DNA from: Streptomyces sp. SID11385
Lineage (GTDB): Bacteria > Actinomycetota > Actinomycetes > Streptomycetales > Streptomycetaceae
DNA: 64,000 bases
Reading direction: 5' to 3'
NCBI RefSeq assembly: GCF_010548245.1
Contig: NZ_JAAGLR010001122.1
Location: 1-64,000, forward strand
The notes beneath the pieces were generated by a model. It was not told the origin of the DNA. It made no database searches and was given only the letters and a program-made list of their open reading frames with translations. The position numbers and the translations under genes were made by a program. This document shows, piece by piece, positions 16,711 to 25,745 of this stretch. How positions within the stretch are numbered: the first letter of the stretch is position 1; the number at the start of each line of letters is the position of its first letter.

Positions 16711-17742
16711 TCAGGGACGTTCGGCGATGAAGACGCGGTGCATCGCCCGGGGACCGGAGTGCGAGCGGACGTCGGTGAACCCCGCGCTCTGAAGCATCCG
16801 TTGATAGGTGCCGACCGAGTGCGTCTGCCCGTCGAAGGTCTGCACGAGCATGATCACGGAGAACAGGTAGGGCAGCGGGTTCGTCTCCGGCGTGTCCTCC
16901 TCCTCGCGGGTGTGCCCGACGACGGCGATCCTGCCGCCCGGCTTGACCGCCTTCGCCACCCTGCTCAGCAGCTCCGTGGCCTTTTCCTCACGGAAGTGGT
17001 GGAGCACGTTGGTCAGCATCACGATGTCGTAGGGGCCGCCCAGGTCGGTCTCGAACATGTCGCCCGGCACGAACGAGGTCCGGTCCAGCAGGCCCAGTCG
17101 TTCGGCATTCCGCTCGGTGATCTTCAGTACGTTCGGCCAGTCCAGGCACCACAGCTTCGCCCTGGGCTCGCGCCGGGCGAAGAAGAAGCCGTACGAACCG
17201 TGGCTGCACGCCACGTCGAGCACGTCCACCGATTCGCGTCCGGCCGACCACGGCACCAGCTGATCGGCCATCACGTCCGCCGCGCCGTTGTTGAACCAGC
17301 TGGTGTGGTGGGCGAAGTCCTCCCAGTAGTCGAACTCCGGGGTGAGGGCGTGCGTTTCGGTGACGGCGCGGCCCGCGCGCACGGCGTCCACCAGGTTCTT
17401 CTGCGCGTCCCATTCCCAGTCGCTGGCGCCGATCCGTACGGCACCGCCGATGAACCGGCTGCCCGAACTCACCAGCAGGTCCGCGCCTCCCGCCGGGAGC
17501 ATGTAGCGCCCCTCCCCGGTGCGCAGCAGACCGATCGCGGCAAGCGCGTCGAGCAGGATGCGCATGCCCCTCGTGTCCGTCCCCAGGCGGTGGGCCACTT
17601 CCCGGGCCTCCAGCGGCCCGCTCTCCAGCTCGTCGAAGACCCGTAGCTGCACGGCGGCACGCAGCAGCGCGGTCTTCACGTAGCCGCGCAGGATGTCGTG
17701 CAACGCCTTGGGGTCCAGCTGTTCCTCGTCCTGTACGGACAT
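16711..17742 (-). CDS. SAM-dependent methyltransferase with altered motif I
   Basis: 343 residues with an N-terminal dimerisation domain (LHDILRGYVKTALLRAAVQLRVFDEL) and a Rossmann methyltransferase domain. Motif I reads DVLDVACSHGSYGFFFA (about 180) instead of the DVGGGxG of the two other methyltransferases here. Later motifs DMFETDLGGPYDIVMLTNVLHHF and GGRIAVVGH are intact. It probably methylates the aglycone (C- or O-). The ATG follows GGAGGAG. First gene of the leftward operon continuing to flavin hydroxylase, epimerase, KS-alpha, KS-beta and ACP, which argues for an early polyketide-stage role. Confidence 0.85.
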   Translation of the reverse strand: MSVQDEEQLDPKALHDILRGYVKTALLRAAVQLRVFDELESGPLEAREVAHRLGTDTRGMRILLDALAAIGLLRTGEGRYMLPAGGADLLVSSGSRFIGGAVRIGASDWEWDAQKNLVDAVRAGRAVTETHALTPEFDYWEDFAHHTSWFNNGAADVMADQLVPWSAGRESVDVLDVACSHGSYGFFFARREPRAKLWCLDWPNVLKITERNAERLGLLDRTSFVPGDMFETDLGGPYDIVMLTNVLHHFREEKATELLSRVAKAVKPGGRIAVVGHTREEEDTPETNPLPYLFSVIMLVQTFDGQTHSVGTYQRMLQSAGFTDVRSHSGPRAMHRVFIAERP

Positions 17743-17838
17743 CGTCACCTTCTCCTCCGGGAAACCTCCCGCCCCGGCACGGCAGCCCTGAGGCCACACG
17801 ATCGACGGGGTGGCATACGGCAGATGCTGGCAACGCCG

Positions 17839-17902
17839 TCTCGAAGGCCGCTCGAGGCCCGGTGCACATGTGTCCGCATCGCGGTTCAAGTGCCCTTCCA
17901 GG
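17839..17902. promoter_or_regulatory. divergent SARP-type heptamers for the minimal PKS operon and FAD hydroxylase
   Basis: On the - strand, CTCGAGC (17856-17850) and TTCGAGA (17845-17839) are 11 bp apart, facing the methyltransferase/PKS operon. On the + strand, TTCAAGT (17885-17891) and TTCCAGG (17896-17902) are 11 bp apart and end 53 bp before the FAD hydroxylase ATG. Cores are TCNAG in each case. Confidence 0.6.
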
Positions 17903-17955
17903 GCCCGGATGTTGGGTGTTCGTGCCAGACCGCCGAGCCGTGGAGGAACCCGGAG

Positions 17956-19596
17956 ATGACCGAGACCCCTGTACTGATCTGCGGTGGTGGCCTCGTCGGC
18001 CTGTCCACCGCCGTCCTGCTGGCCGGCCGGGGTGTCCGCCCCCTGGTCGTGGAACGCCACCCGGGTACCTCGCTCCTTCCGAAGGGACGGGGGCTGAACG
18101 TACGGTCCATGGAGATCTACGGCGCGGCGGGCCTGGCGGGCGCCCTTGCCGCGGCACCGCAATCGGTGCTCACCCGCTGCACCGAGGTGATCCGGGCAAG
18201 GGACCTGTGCGCGCCGGTGGAGAGCCGCTCCGCCAGACAGGCCCCCGGCAACCTGGCGGGACTGAGCCCCGCGAAGCCGCTCATGGTGGACCAGAACGTG
18301 GTCGAACCCGTCCTTCGGGAGCGCGCCCGACAGCTGGGGGCGCAACTGGAGTTCGGAACCGAACTGCTGGGGCTGGACCAAGACGCTTCCGGGGTGACGG
18401 CCCGGCTGCTGGACCGCGACAGCGGCCGGGAGCGTGAGCTGCGCGCACGGTACCTGGTGGCCGCGGACGGGCATCGCTCCCCCGTGCGGGAGGCATTGGG
18501 CATCGGGGTGGACCGGATCGGCCGGTCCCGGCAGTTCGTCAACATCCCCTTCCGCGCCGACCTCTCCGGGCTGCTCGCCGGTCACCGGACCGCCCTGGCG
18601 TACCTGGGCCGCCCGGTCCCGGACACCATGCTGACCCGGCTGGACAACGAGGAGACCTGGGTGCTGATGGTCCCCTTCGACGGGGCCACCGCCGCCGAGG
18701 AGGTATTCACCCGGGAACGCTGCGCACACTCGGTCAGGGCGGCGCTGGGCGCGGACGTGGACGTGGAGCTGCTGTCCCTGAATCCCGGGGAGCCCACGCT
18801 CGTCCAGTCCTGGGAGCTGTCCTCCTGGGTCGCGCGCCGCTACCGCGCGGGCCGGGTGCTCCTGGCGGGCGACGCCGCACACGTGATGGCACCGGCCGGC
18901 GGGCTCGGTGGCAACACCGGCGTCCAGGACGCGCACAACGTCGCGTGGAAGCTCTCCCTGGTGGTGCGAGGACTCGCCGGCGACGCACTGCTGGACAGCT
19001 ACGAGCTGGAGCGCAGGCCGGTCGCGCTGGTGACCCGCGACTACTGTGCGCAGCGCCAGGAGAGTCGCACCTCGGGCGACGGTGACCGGTCCATGGCGGT
19101 CGACCCCCTCTCCATGAGCCTGGGATACCACCAGTTCTCGGCCGCCGTCCGCGCACCGGGAACATCCGGCGCCATCACGCCGGCATCCGAGCTGTGGGGT
19201 GCTCCCGGCACCCGGGTGGCCCACGCGGTGCTGCGCGGCCGGGACGGGGAGATCTCCACCCTGGACCTGTGCGCCGGCGGCTTCTGCCTCCTCGCGGCCG
19301 CGGACGGCGAGAAGTGGGTGCGGGCCGCCCGCGCCGCAGCCGAGGAGCGTGGCCTGCCGCTCTCGGCGGGCCGGCTGGACAAGGAGTGGGAGGACATCGG
19401 TGGAGTGGCGGCCGCCACGCTGCGCCTGAGCGGCGAACAGGCGCTGTTGCTGCGTCCGGACGGCTACGTGTGCTGGCGCTCCGAGGAGGGGGACGATCCG
19501 GGGCGTGCTCTGCCGGAGGTGCTGGACACGGTCCTCGCGCGGGAGGGGCTCGTGACCGCCTCCCACAACGAGCGCAGCGCGTCGGACGTGCGGTAG
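17956..19596 (+). CDS. FAD-dependent aromatic polyketide hydroxylase (RdmE/PgaE-type)
   Basis: 546-residue class A flavoprotein monooxygenase. The ADP-binding loop is LICGGGLVGLSTAVLLAGRG (residues 7-26). The DG motif is YLVAADGHRSPVREALG (about 172). The FAD ribityl motif is RVLLAGDAAHVMAPAGG (about 300), followed by GGNTGVQDAHNVAWKL. A C-terminal thioredoxin-like extension (about 410-540) matches aklavinone-11-hydroxylase and PgaE relatives. It would hydroxylate the polycyclic aglycone with NAD(P)H and O2. It has its own SARP-type promoter. Its 3' end overlaps the convergent 4-ketoreductase gene by 133 bp. Confidence 0.93.
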   Translation: MTETPVLICGGGLVGLSTAVLLAGRGVRPLVVERHPGTSLLPKGRGLNVRSMEIYGAAGLAGALAAAPQSVLTRCTEVIRARDLCAPVESRSARQAPGNLAGLSPAKPLMVDQNVVEPVLRERARQLGAQLEFGTELLGLDQDASGVTARLLDRDSGRERELRARYLVAADGHRSPVREALGIGVDRIGRSRQFVNIPFRADLSGLLAGHRTALAYLGRPVPDTMLTRLDNEETWVLMVPFDGATAAEEVFTRERCAHSVRAALGADVDVELLSLNPGEPTLVQSWELSSWVARRYRAGRVLLAGDAAHVMAPAGGLGGNTGVQDAHNVAWKLSLVVRGLAGDALLDSYELERRPVALVTRDYCAQRQESRTSGDGDRSMAVDPLSMSLGYHQFSAAVRAPGTSGAITPASELWGAPGTRVAHAVLRGRDGEISTLDLCAGGFCLLAAADGEKWVRAARAAAEERGLPLSAGRLDKEWEDIGGVAAATLRLSGEQALLLRPDGYVCWRSEEGDDPGRALPEVLDTVLAREGLVTASHNERSASDVR

Positions 19597-20549
19597 CGCG
19601 CCGTCCACCCGAGGGCCTTCGCGGCAACGGCCGGATCGACCTCCTGCCAGCCGAGCGCGGAGCGCAGCCCCACGCCGGAGCCGGCGTCAGGACCGGCTCC
19701 GGCTCCGCCCCGCTCCGGTTCGGCCGGTGCGGGCAGTTCGGCGGGGATGCCGCTGATCGCTATGAGCGCGTGGACGAGCTCGCGGGCGGTGAGCGCGCGC
19801 CCGCTTCCGACCGGCACTGCTGCTCCGGGCACCCGGCCGCGCGCTGCGGCGAGGACAGCGTCCGTCATGTCCCGCGCGTCGAAGAAATCGCGTGCGGAGG
19901 GCGTCAGTTCGAGCCGGAGCCGCAGCGTGCGGCCCGGCTCGGCAGCGGCCAGCGCGGCGGCGGTCCGGCCCGGCAGGCTCTGCTCGGGGATGCCTGGCCC
20001 CAGTACGTTCGCCAGCCGCAGGACCACCGCGTCCACCTGCCCGGCCGCGCCCGTCACCAGCCGGGTCGCCGCCAGCTTGGTGCGCCCGTACGCGGCGGTG
20101 GGCCGGCACGGCGTCGTCCCGGTCAGCCGCACGCCCGCCGGGGTGTCCCCGTACTCGTGCACGGTCCCCAGGTGGACGAAACGGGGCCGGGCCTCCAGCG
20201 CCGCCAGCGCATCGAGGACGGTACGGACCACCAGGACGTTGGACCGCCGCATCTCCTGCTCGGTGACGCCGCCCCACAGTGCCCCTGCCGCGTTGACGAC
20301 GAGAGCGGGTGACAGTTCGGCGAACAGACGCGTGAGGGCGTCAGCCGGGACCGCTGCGAGATCGACGCCGATCGTCCGTGCGCCCGGTACCGCCACGTGC
20401 CGCCTGGCCAGCGCCACCACGTCGTAGCCGTGTGCCGTCAGTGCCGCGCACAGGTGCCGCCCGACGAAGCCCGTCCCGCCGAGGACGACGGCCCGCCACC
20501 GCACCGGTCCGCTCGCCGCGGTGCCCTCCGGCATTCCCGCTCCCCCCAT
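19464..20549 (-). CDS. NDP-hexose 4-ketoreductase (SDR-e, first copy)
   Basis: 361-residue NAD-dependent epimerase/dehydratase-fold reductase. Nucleotide loop GGTGFVGRHL (about residue 25); catalytic Tyr/Lys in AAYGRTKLAATR. It resembles deoxysugar 4-ketoreductases that finish 2,6-dideoxy or 2,3,6-trideoxyhexoses. Homology with the second copy (22,130-23,113) ends about 25 residues before the stop, so the C-terminal SPSRART tail is extra and is encoded opposite the end of the FAD hydroxylase. ATG 20549 follows AAGGGA; ATG 20534 is an alternative. Last gene of the long leftward operon from 29,178. Confidence 0.87.
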   Translation of the reverse strand: MGGAGMPEGTAASGPVRWRAVVLGGTGFVGRHLCAALTAHGYDVVALARRHVAVPGARTIGVDLAAVPADALTRLFAELSPALVVNAAGALWGGVTEQEMRRSNVLVVRTVLDALAALEARPRFVHLGTVHEYGDTPAGVRLTGTTPCRPTAAYGRTKLAATRLVTGAAGQVDAVVLRLANVLGPGIPEQSLPGRTAAALAAAEPGRTLRLRLELTPSARDFFDARDMTDAVLAAARGRVPGAAVPVGSGRALTARELVHALIAISGIPAELPAPAEPERGGAGAGPDAGSGVGLRSALGWQEVDPAVAAKALGWTARYRTSDALRSLWEAVTSPSRARTVSSTSGRARPGSSPSSERQHT

Positions 20550-20573
20550 CGCCGTCCCTTCGCCCTCGCCGCC

Positions 20574-20640
20574 CCGTCTTGCGACCGGGCTGCCCAGCGC
20601 CGCACCGTCTTGCGACCGGGCTGCCCAGCGCCGCACCGTC
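20574..20640. repeat. 31-bp tandem duplication
   Basis: A 31-bp unit occurs twice head to tail (20574-20604 and 20605-20635, identical by eye) plus the first five bases of a third copy at 20636. It sits between the 3-dehydrase stop (20644) and the 4-ketoreductase start (20549), as if a replication slip had lengthened the spacer. Confidence 0.8.
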
Positions 20641-20643
20641 CGT

Positions 20644-21942
20644 TCAGGCCGAGGCCACGAACTCCTTGATCGTGTCGACCACGTAGTCGATCATCTCGGT
20701 CGTCAGCCCCGGGAACACGCCGACCCAGAAGGTGTTCTCGGTGATGAGGTCGCAGTTGGCCAGGTCGCCGCTGATGCGGTGCCGGCGGTTCAGGTAGGCC
20801 GGGTGGCGGGTGAGGTTTCCGCCGAAGAAGCGGCGGGTGCCGATCCTGCGTTGCTCCAGGAAGTCCACGAGCGCCCGCCTGCTGAAGGGGGCGTCCGGCT
20901 CGACGGTGAGCACGAAACCGAACCAGCTCGGGTCGCTGCCCTCGGTCGGGCGGGGCAGCAGCAGTCCGGGCACGCCCTCCAGTCCCTCGCGCATCCTCGC
21001 CCAGTTCCGCCGCCGCAGGGCGCCGAACTCCTCCAGCCTCGCCAGCTGGCTCAGCCCCAGGGACGCCTGGAGATCTGTGGACTTCAGGTTGTACCCGACG
21101 TGGGAGAAGATGTACTTGTGGTCGTAGCCGTGTGGCAGCGTGCCGAGCTGGTAGTCGAACCGTTTGAAGCAGGTGTTGTCCTCTCCCGGTTCGCACCAGC
21201 AGTCCCGGCCCCAGTCGCGCAGCTGCTCCACGATGCGCGCCAGCGCGAGATTGCCCGTCAGTACGCACCCGCCCTCGCCCATGGTGATGTGGTGGGCCGG
21301 ATAGAAGCTGGTGGTGGACAGGTCCCCGAACGTGCCGGTCATCCTGCCCTGGTAAGTGGAGCCGACCGCGTCGCAGTTGTCCTCGACGAGGAAGAGGTCG
21401 TGCTCTTCCGCGAGTTGTGCGATCTCTGTCGCCCGGTAGGGGTTGCCCAGGGCGTGGGCGATCACGATCGCCCGGGTGCGCGGGGTGATCGCGGCGGCGA
21501 CCTGGTCCGGGGTCGCGTTGTAGGTGCCCAGCTCCACATCGACGAAGACCGGCGTGAGCCCGTTCTGCACGATGGGGTTGACGGTGGTGGGGAAGCCCGC
21601 GGCGACGGTGATGACCTCGTCCCCGGGGCGCAGCCGCCGGTCCTCCAGCTGGTCCGAGGTGAGCGCGGACACCGCCAGCAGATTCGCAGAGGAACCGGAG
21701 TTGGTCAGGTGTGCCTTGCGGAGCCCGAAGGTCTTGGCGAACTCCTTCTCGAACCTCCGCGCGCTCGTTCCGGCCGCGATGCGCATCTCCAGCGCCGCCT
21801 CGGTCAGGGCGACCCGGTCCTCCTCGGTGAGAACCGCTCCGGAGCTGGGGACCGGGGTGACACCGGGGACGAAACGCTGCCGGTTCTGCTCCTGATGGTA
21901 CTTGCGCACCTCTTCGAGGATTCGGTCCTTGGTCTCCGGCAC
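20644..21942 (-). CDS. NDP-4-keto-6-deoxyhexose 3-dehydrase (RfbH/UrdQ/SpnQ type)
   Basis: 432-residue PMP- and iron-sulfur-dependent enzyme that removes the C-3 hydroxyl on the way to 2,3,6-trideoxyhexoses. It has the aminotransferase fold, but the PLP-binding Lys is replaced by His in [14 protein letters not shown], as in the E1 dehydrases. The [2Fe-2S] ligand pattern C-x57-C-x-C-x7-C is exact: Cys in EDNCDAVG, then CWC and a further Cys in EDNTCF. The GTG start follows AAGGAGAG. Its electron-donating reductase is not encoded here, and related pathways borrow cellular ferredoxin or flavodoxin systems. It implies rhodinose/amicetose-type sugars. Confidence 0.95.
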   Translation of the reverse strand: MPETKDRILEEVRKYHQEQNRQRFVPGVTPVPSSGAVLTEEDRVALTEAALEMRIAAGTSARRFEKEFAKTFGLRKAHLTNSGSSANLLAVSALTSDQLEDRRLRPGDEVITVAAGFPTTVNPIVQNGLTPVFVDVELGTYNATPDQVAAAITPRTRAIVIAHALGNPYRATEIAQLAEEHDLFLVEDNCDAVGSTYQGRMTGTFGDLSTTSFYPAHHITMGEGGCVLTGNLALARIVEQLRDWGRDCWCEPGEDNTCFKRFDYQLGTLPHGYDHKYIFSHVGYNLKSTDLQASLGLSQLARLEEFGALRRRNWARMREGLEGVPGLLLPRPTEGSDPSWFGFVLTVEPDAPFSRRALVDFLEQRRIGTRRFFGGNLTRHPAYLNRRHRISGDLANCDLITENTFWVGVFPGLTTEMIDYVVDTIKEFVASA

Positions 21943-22129
21943 GGTTTCTCTCCTTAGCTGGGAAGGGACCTTCGTGGGGCCGGTTCGGCCCCGTCGGGCG
22001 GACGGGCTGGACGGGACCGCCCGGACGGGCAGCGGTGACGTTCTCCGTTACCGCTCTGCCGCCGGCCAGCCTGTGCGTGCGCGCTCAAGACGCCCTTGAT
22101 GCCCGGGTGAGCGCCTTCTGAGGTGCCGG

Positions 22130-23113
22130 TCACCGGCGTCGGGCCGACTCCCACATGTCCCGGAGCGTTTCGTCCCGTCCCCGGCGCGGGTGCCACCGCA
22201 GCAGACGGGCTGCGAGACGGGGGTCGATCTCCTGCCAGTCCGGTCGGCCCCGCTCGCCGGGCCCGGCGGGCCGACGCTCGACGAGGCGCGCGGGCACCCC
22301 GCTCGCCTCGATCAGTCCGAGCACCAGCGAGCGCACCTGGACGGCCCGGCCGGAGCCGATGTTGACCACCCGTGCGGTGGCATCGGCCTGCGCGGCCAGG
22401 AGCACGGCCACCGCCGCGTCCCGCACGTCGAGGAAGTCCCGACGGTCGCTGAGCGTGAACAGCTCGATGGTGGCGGGCGAGCGGGTGCGGTCGGCCTCGG
22501 CGAGCCGCGCGGTCACCCCGCCGAGCATGCTGCGGGGCGGCATGCCGGGTCCGAAGACATTGCCCAGCCGCAGTACGAGTCCGTCCACCCGGCCCTCGCC
22601 GGCTGCCCCGAGCACCAGGCGCGAAGCCTGGAGCTTGGTCTCCCCGTAGGGGGAGACGGGCCGGCAGTCGGTGGTCTCGGTAAGGCGGGCACCGGCCGGG
22701 ATGTCGCCGTATTCGTGGGTGGTGCCGAGATGGATCAGCCGGGGGGCGAAGGGCAGCGGCGCCATCGCTTGGACCAGGCGCTCCACGAGCCGGACGTTGG
22801 AATCCACCAGCTGCTGCCGCGCCGGACTGCCCCACACCGCGCCCGCGGCGTTGATTACCGCGGTGGGACGCTCCGCGTCGATCAGCCGGCGCAGTCCGGC
22901 AGCGGGCAGGGCGGCCAGGTCCAGCCGCAGGGAGCGGACGCCGGCCGGGCCCGGCCCTCGGGAGATCGCCAGCACCTCGTAGCCCCCGGCGGCGAAGGCC
23001 CCGCAGATGTGCCGCCCCAGGTGGCCCGATCCCCCGAGAACGAGCACCCGCGGGCGGCGCCCGGCACGGACCGGGCCTGGCGGCGTCGCTTGCCCGTTCA
23101 CCGGAGCGCGCAC
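22130..23113 (-). CDS. NDP-hexose 4-ketoreductase (SDR-e, second copy)
   Basis: 327 residues, clearly paralogous to the protein at 19,464-20,549: VLVLGGSGHLGRHICGAF loop, then SPYGETKLQASRLVLG with the Tyr/Lys pair, then PDWQEIDPRLAARLLRW near the end. Two such reductases, with the 3,5-epimerase, would allow products of opposite C-4 configuration or D- and L-series sugars. The GTG at 23113 has GAGG at good spacing. A GTG at 23101 would give a GTGA overlap with the upstream oxidoreductase. Part of the leftward aglycone and sugar operon. Confidence 0.87.
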   Translation of the reverse strand: MRAPVNGQATPPGPVRAGRRPRVLVLGGSGHLGRHICGAFAAGGYEVLAISRGPGPAGVRSLRLDLAALPAAGLRRLIDAERPTAVINAAGAVWGSPARQQLVDSNVRLVERLVQAMAPLPFAPRLIHLGTTHEYGDIPAGARLTETTDCRPVSPYGETKLQASRLVLGAAGEGRVDGLVLRLGNVFGPGMPPRSMLGGVTARLAEADRTRSPATIELFTLSDRRDFLDVRDAAVAVLLAAQADATARVVNIGSGRAVQVRSLVLGLIEASGVPARLVERRPAGPGERGRPDWQEIDPRLAARLLRWHPRRGRDETLRDMWESARRR

Positions 23114-24087
23114 CTGCGGACCTCGTCCACGAGAGCGGCCTGAGCGGCTGTCCCCGCGTCGTCCGCGCCGGACCCGCCACGGGCGACGGCGGCGGCGAAC
23201 CGCGCCAGGGACTTGGCGTACTGGTCATCCGGGGGCAGCGTGAACTCCTCGGCATGCCCGTGCCGCCGGACCCTGACCACCGCCGCGTGGTGCTCGGTGG
23301 GGGCGAAGGCGTGCGGGACCTCGATCGAGCCGGCCGATCCGAGCAGGTGGTAGTCGGCCCGGTAGAAGTGATCCATGCCGAAGACAGCCTGCGCGGTGGC
23401 ACCATCGGCCGGACGGCACAGCAACGCGGAGCCCGCCACGTCCACTTCGCACCCCTGGGGCCGGCGCAGCACCGCGCCCGCGACCTCCAGGTCGTCCCCG
23501 AGGAACAGCCGGGCGACGTGGACCGGGTAGCCTCCGTTGTCGAGGAGCGATCCGCCGCCCAGTTCCGTTCTGTGGCGGAAGTCCCCCGCGGGACGCGGTG
23601 GCACCGTGAACGTGCTGCTCAGCGTGCGCAGTTCGCCGATCGTTCCGTCCGCCAGAAGCGTGCGGACGAATGCGTGCTGGGCGTGCTGGGGGAACATGTA
23701 GTTCTCCCGCAGCACGAGATCCCCCCGGCGGGCGACTTCGAGCAGTTCCCGGGTTTCCGCCGCCGAGGTGGTGAGGGGTTTCTCCGCCAGTACGTGCTTG
23801 CCGTGACTGAGTGCCTGCCAGATCCACCGCGCGTGCAGGCCGCTGGGCAGCGGCACATAGACGGCGTCCACGTCGGGCTGCCGGAGAAGTTCGGCGTAGC
23901 CGGTCACCGGGCGTCCGCCGAAGCGGGCGGTCGCGGCGGCGGCCCGCTCCGGCGACCTGCTGGCGATCGCGGTGAGCCGGACCGCCTCGGTCCGCCGCAC
24001 CGCGGGCAGCACCCGCCGCAACGCCACGTCGGCGCAGCCCAGTACGCCCAGGCGCAAGGGAGCACCGGAGTTGTCGGAGTACGGCAT
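23098..24087 (-). CDS. NDP-hexose 3-ketoreductase (Gfo/Idh/MocA family)
   Basis: 329-residue NAD(P)-dependent reductase. N-terminal dinucleotide loop GVLGCADVALRRVLPAV; catalytic Glu-Lys-Pro in HVLAEKPLTTS (about 97); conserved LLDNGGYPVHVARLF (about 180). Members of this family reduce the 3-keto group left by the NDP-hexose 2,3-dehydratase, giving a 2,6-dideoxy-4-ketohexose. The configuration at C-3 cannot be predicted. The ATG follows AGGAGGAG. Its end overlaps the next gene (4-ketoreductase), consistent with consecutive steps. Confidence 0.9.
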   Translation of the reverse strand: MPYSDNSGAPLRLGVLGCADVALRRVLPAVRRTEAVRLTAIASRSPERAAAATARFGGRPVTGYAELLRQPDVDAVYVPLPSGLHARWIWQALSHGKHVLAEKPLTTSAAETRELLEVARRGDLVLRENYMFPQHAQHAFVRTLLADGTIGELRTLSSTFTVPPRPAGDFRHRTELGGGSLLDNGGYPVHVARLFLGDDLEVAGAVLRRPQGCEVDVAGSALLCRPADGATAQAVFGMDHFYRADYHLLGSAGSIEVPHAFAPTEHHAAVVRVRRHGHAEEFTLPPDDQYAKSLARFAAAVARGGSGADDAGTAAQAALVDEVRRCALR

Positions 24088-24119
24088 GGGCGAGTTCTCC
24101 TCCTGGGACGGGGCCGGAC

Positions 24120-25709
24120 TCACGTCCGGTCGGCGGCAGTCGGCACGGTCATGCCGACGCGGCGCAGCAGGCCGGCCGGGTCCGGGAGTCCGCTGCCGCT
24201 CGCGCAGCGGTAGCCGTCCGGGCGGACGAGGGCCCAGTGGCCGGCCGGCAGTCGGAGCCTGCGGGCCAGCAGACCCCGCGGATCGGCCACGTCCAAGGGG
24301 GACAGGAGGAGGACGACCGGCGTATCCGGGCAGGCGGCGGCATCGGTGAGCAACTCTTTCAGGGCGCGGCGCGGCACCTCGGGCGCGGGGTTGACCCACA
24401 GCATCCACCGAGGTTCGCGCAGCCGTTGGGACAGAGCCTCGGGCTCGGTGGTGTCAGCGGCTGCCCACCCGATCCGCTCGCCCGCTCCGGCGCCACCACC
24501 CGCCGCGCTGAGCGCACTGTCCGCGTAACCGCGGGTCAGCCCGGACATACCGCCCATGATGCGGTGTTCGATCCACCGCTTGAGCGGCCGCACCCTGCGC
24601 AGCACACCCAGCCCGAGGGGCATCAGCGTGGAGAGGGCCGCGCTCCTGAACGCCACCAGCCTGGTGGCCGCCCGGGTCGAGCCCAGGAGCGCCCTGCCGA
24701 CCGGCACCCGCTCCTGGCCGTAGGTGTCCAGGAGATCGGGCCCGGAGTGCCCCGAGATCACGGCGGCGAGTTTCCAGCCGAGGTTGTAGGCGTCCTGGAT
24801 CCCGGTGTTCATGCCCTGGCCGGAGGCCGGGCTGTGCACATGTGCCGCGTCGCCCGCCAGGAAGCAGCGGCCGGCTCGCATCGTGGCGATCATGCGCTGC
24901 TGAATAGTGAAAACCGATACCCAGGTAGGTTCTTCGACCCGTACCTGCCGGCCCACGGCACGGGAGATCTTGGCGGCGAAGCGGTCGGCCACCTGCCGGG
25001 GGCCGTCGTCGGTGACTTCCGCGGTATCCAGCAGCCGCCACTTGCCGGGGTCCGGGAAAGGGATCAGCATGACGGTGCCCTCGCCCGTGTCCATCCAGTG
25101 GATGCTGTCGCGCGGCAGGTCGCTGTCGAGGACCGCGTCCGCGATCAGCCAGGTCTCACTGGAGTCGCCGACCAGCGGCAGCTCCAGTTTCCGGCGGACG
25201 GTGCTGTGGCCGCCGTCCGTGCCGACCAGCCATCCGGTCCGGAGTGTCTCCGGCTGCCCGTCCGGGCGCCGCAGCCGCGCGGTGACGCCCGTGTCGTCCT
25301 GCTCGAAGCCCACCAGTTCGGTGGACCATTCGACAGCGACCCCCCAAGCGGCCAGCCGGTCCCGCAGCACCTCCTCGGTGATCACCTGGTCGACCATCAG
25401 GGTGTAGGGGAAGCGGGTGGGGAGCGCGTCGTAATTGGTGTCGAACCGGATCAGCTGTCTGCCGCGCCGGTGCAGGGTGAAGTGCTCCACCCGCTGCCCT
25501 CTCGGCAGCAGTTGGTCCGCCACACCCATCTGGTCCCACACCTCCAGCGTCCTGGCGTGGGTGGCCAGGGCCCGGCTGGTGGTCGCCGGGCCCTGGGCCC
25601 GGTCGATCAGTCGTACCCGCACGCCGCGACGGGCCAGTTCATGGGCCGCGGTGAGCCCGGCCGGGCCGGCGCCGGCGACCAGTACCTGCGGGGGCACGGA
25701 GCGTGTCAC
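24120..25709 (-). CDS. FAD-dependent polyketide monooxygenase (MtmOIV/OxyS-like fold)
   Basis: 529-residue class A flavoprotein. GAGPAGLTAAHELARRG loop near residue 13; DG motif WLVGTDGGHSTVRRKL (about 165); RCFLAGDAAHVHSPASG (about 285) with GMNTGIQDAYNLGWKL; C-terminal thioredoxin-like region. A hydroxylase, or possibly a Baeyer-Villiger enzyme of the MtmOIV kind, acting on the tetracyclic intermediate; sequence alone does not separate these. The GTG start follows GGAGGA. It lies between the acyl-CoA ligase and 3-ketoreductase genes in one operon. Confidence 0.9.
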   Translation of the reverse strand: MTRSVPPQVLVAGAGPAGLTAAHELARRGVRVRLIDRAQGPATTSRALATHARTLEVWDQMGVADQLLPRGQRVEHFTLHRRGRQLIRFDTNYDALPTRFPYTLMVDQVITEEVLRDRLAAWGVAVEWSTELVGFEQDDTGVTARLRRPDGQPETLRTGWLVGTDGGHSTVRRKLELPLVGDSSETWLIADAVLDSDLPRDSIHWMDTGEGTVMLIPFPDPGKWRLLDTAEVTDDGPRQVADRFAAKISRAVGRQVRVEEPTWVSVFTIQQRMIATMRAGRCFLAGDAAHVHSPASGQGMNTGIQDAYNLGWKLAAVISGHSGPDLLDTYGQERVPVGRALLGSTRAATRLVAFRSAALSTLMPLGLGVLRRVRPLKRWIEHRIMGGMSGLTRGYADSALSAAGGGAGAGERIGWAAADTTEPEALSQRLREPRWMLWVNPAPEVPRRALKELLTDAAACPDTPVVLLLSPLDVADPRGLLARRLRLPAGHWALVRPDGYRCASGSGLPDPAGLLRRVGMTVPTAADRT

Positions 25710-25745
25710 AGGGTCCTCCTCCTCGTGTTCTCGGTACCGGCCGGT

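Noticed and set aside
20644-21942. Sugar aminotransferase (DegT family)
   Set aside because: The PLP lysine is replaced by His and iron-sulfur ligands are present, so it is a 3-dehydrase rather than a transaminase.
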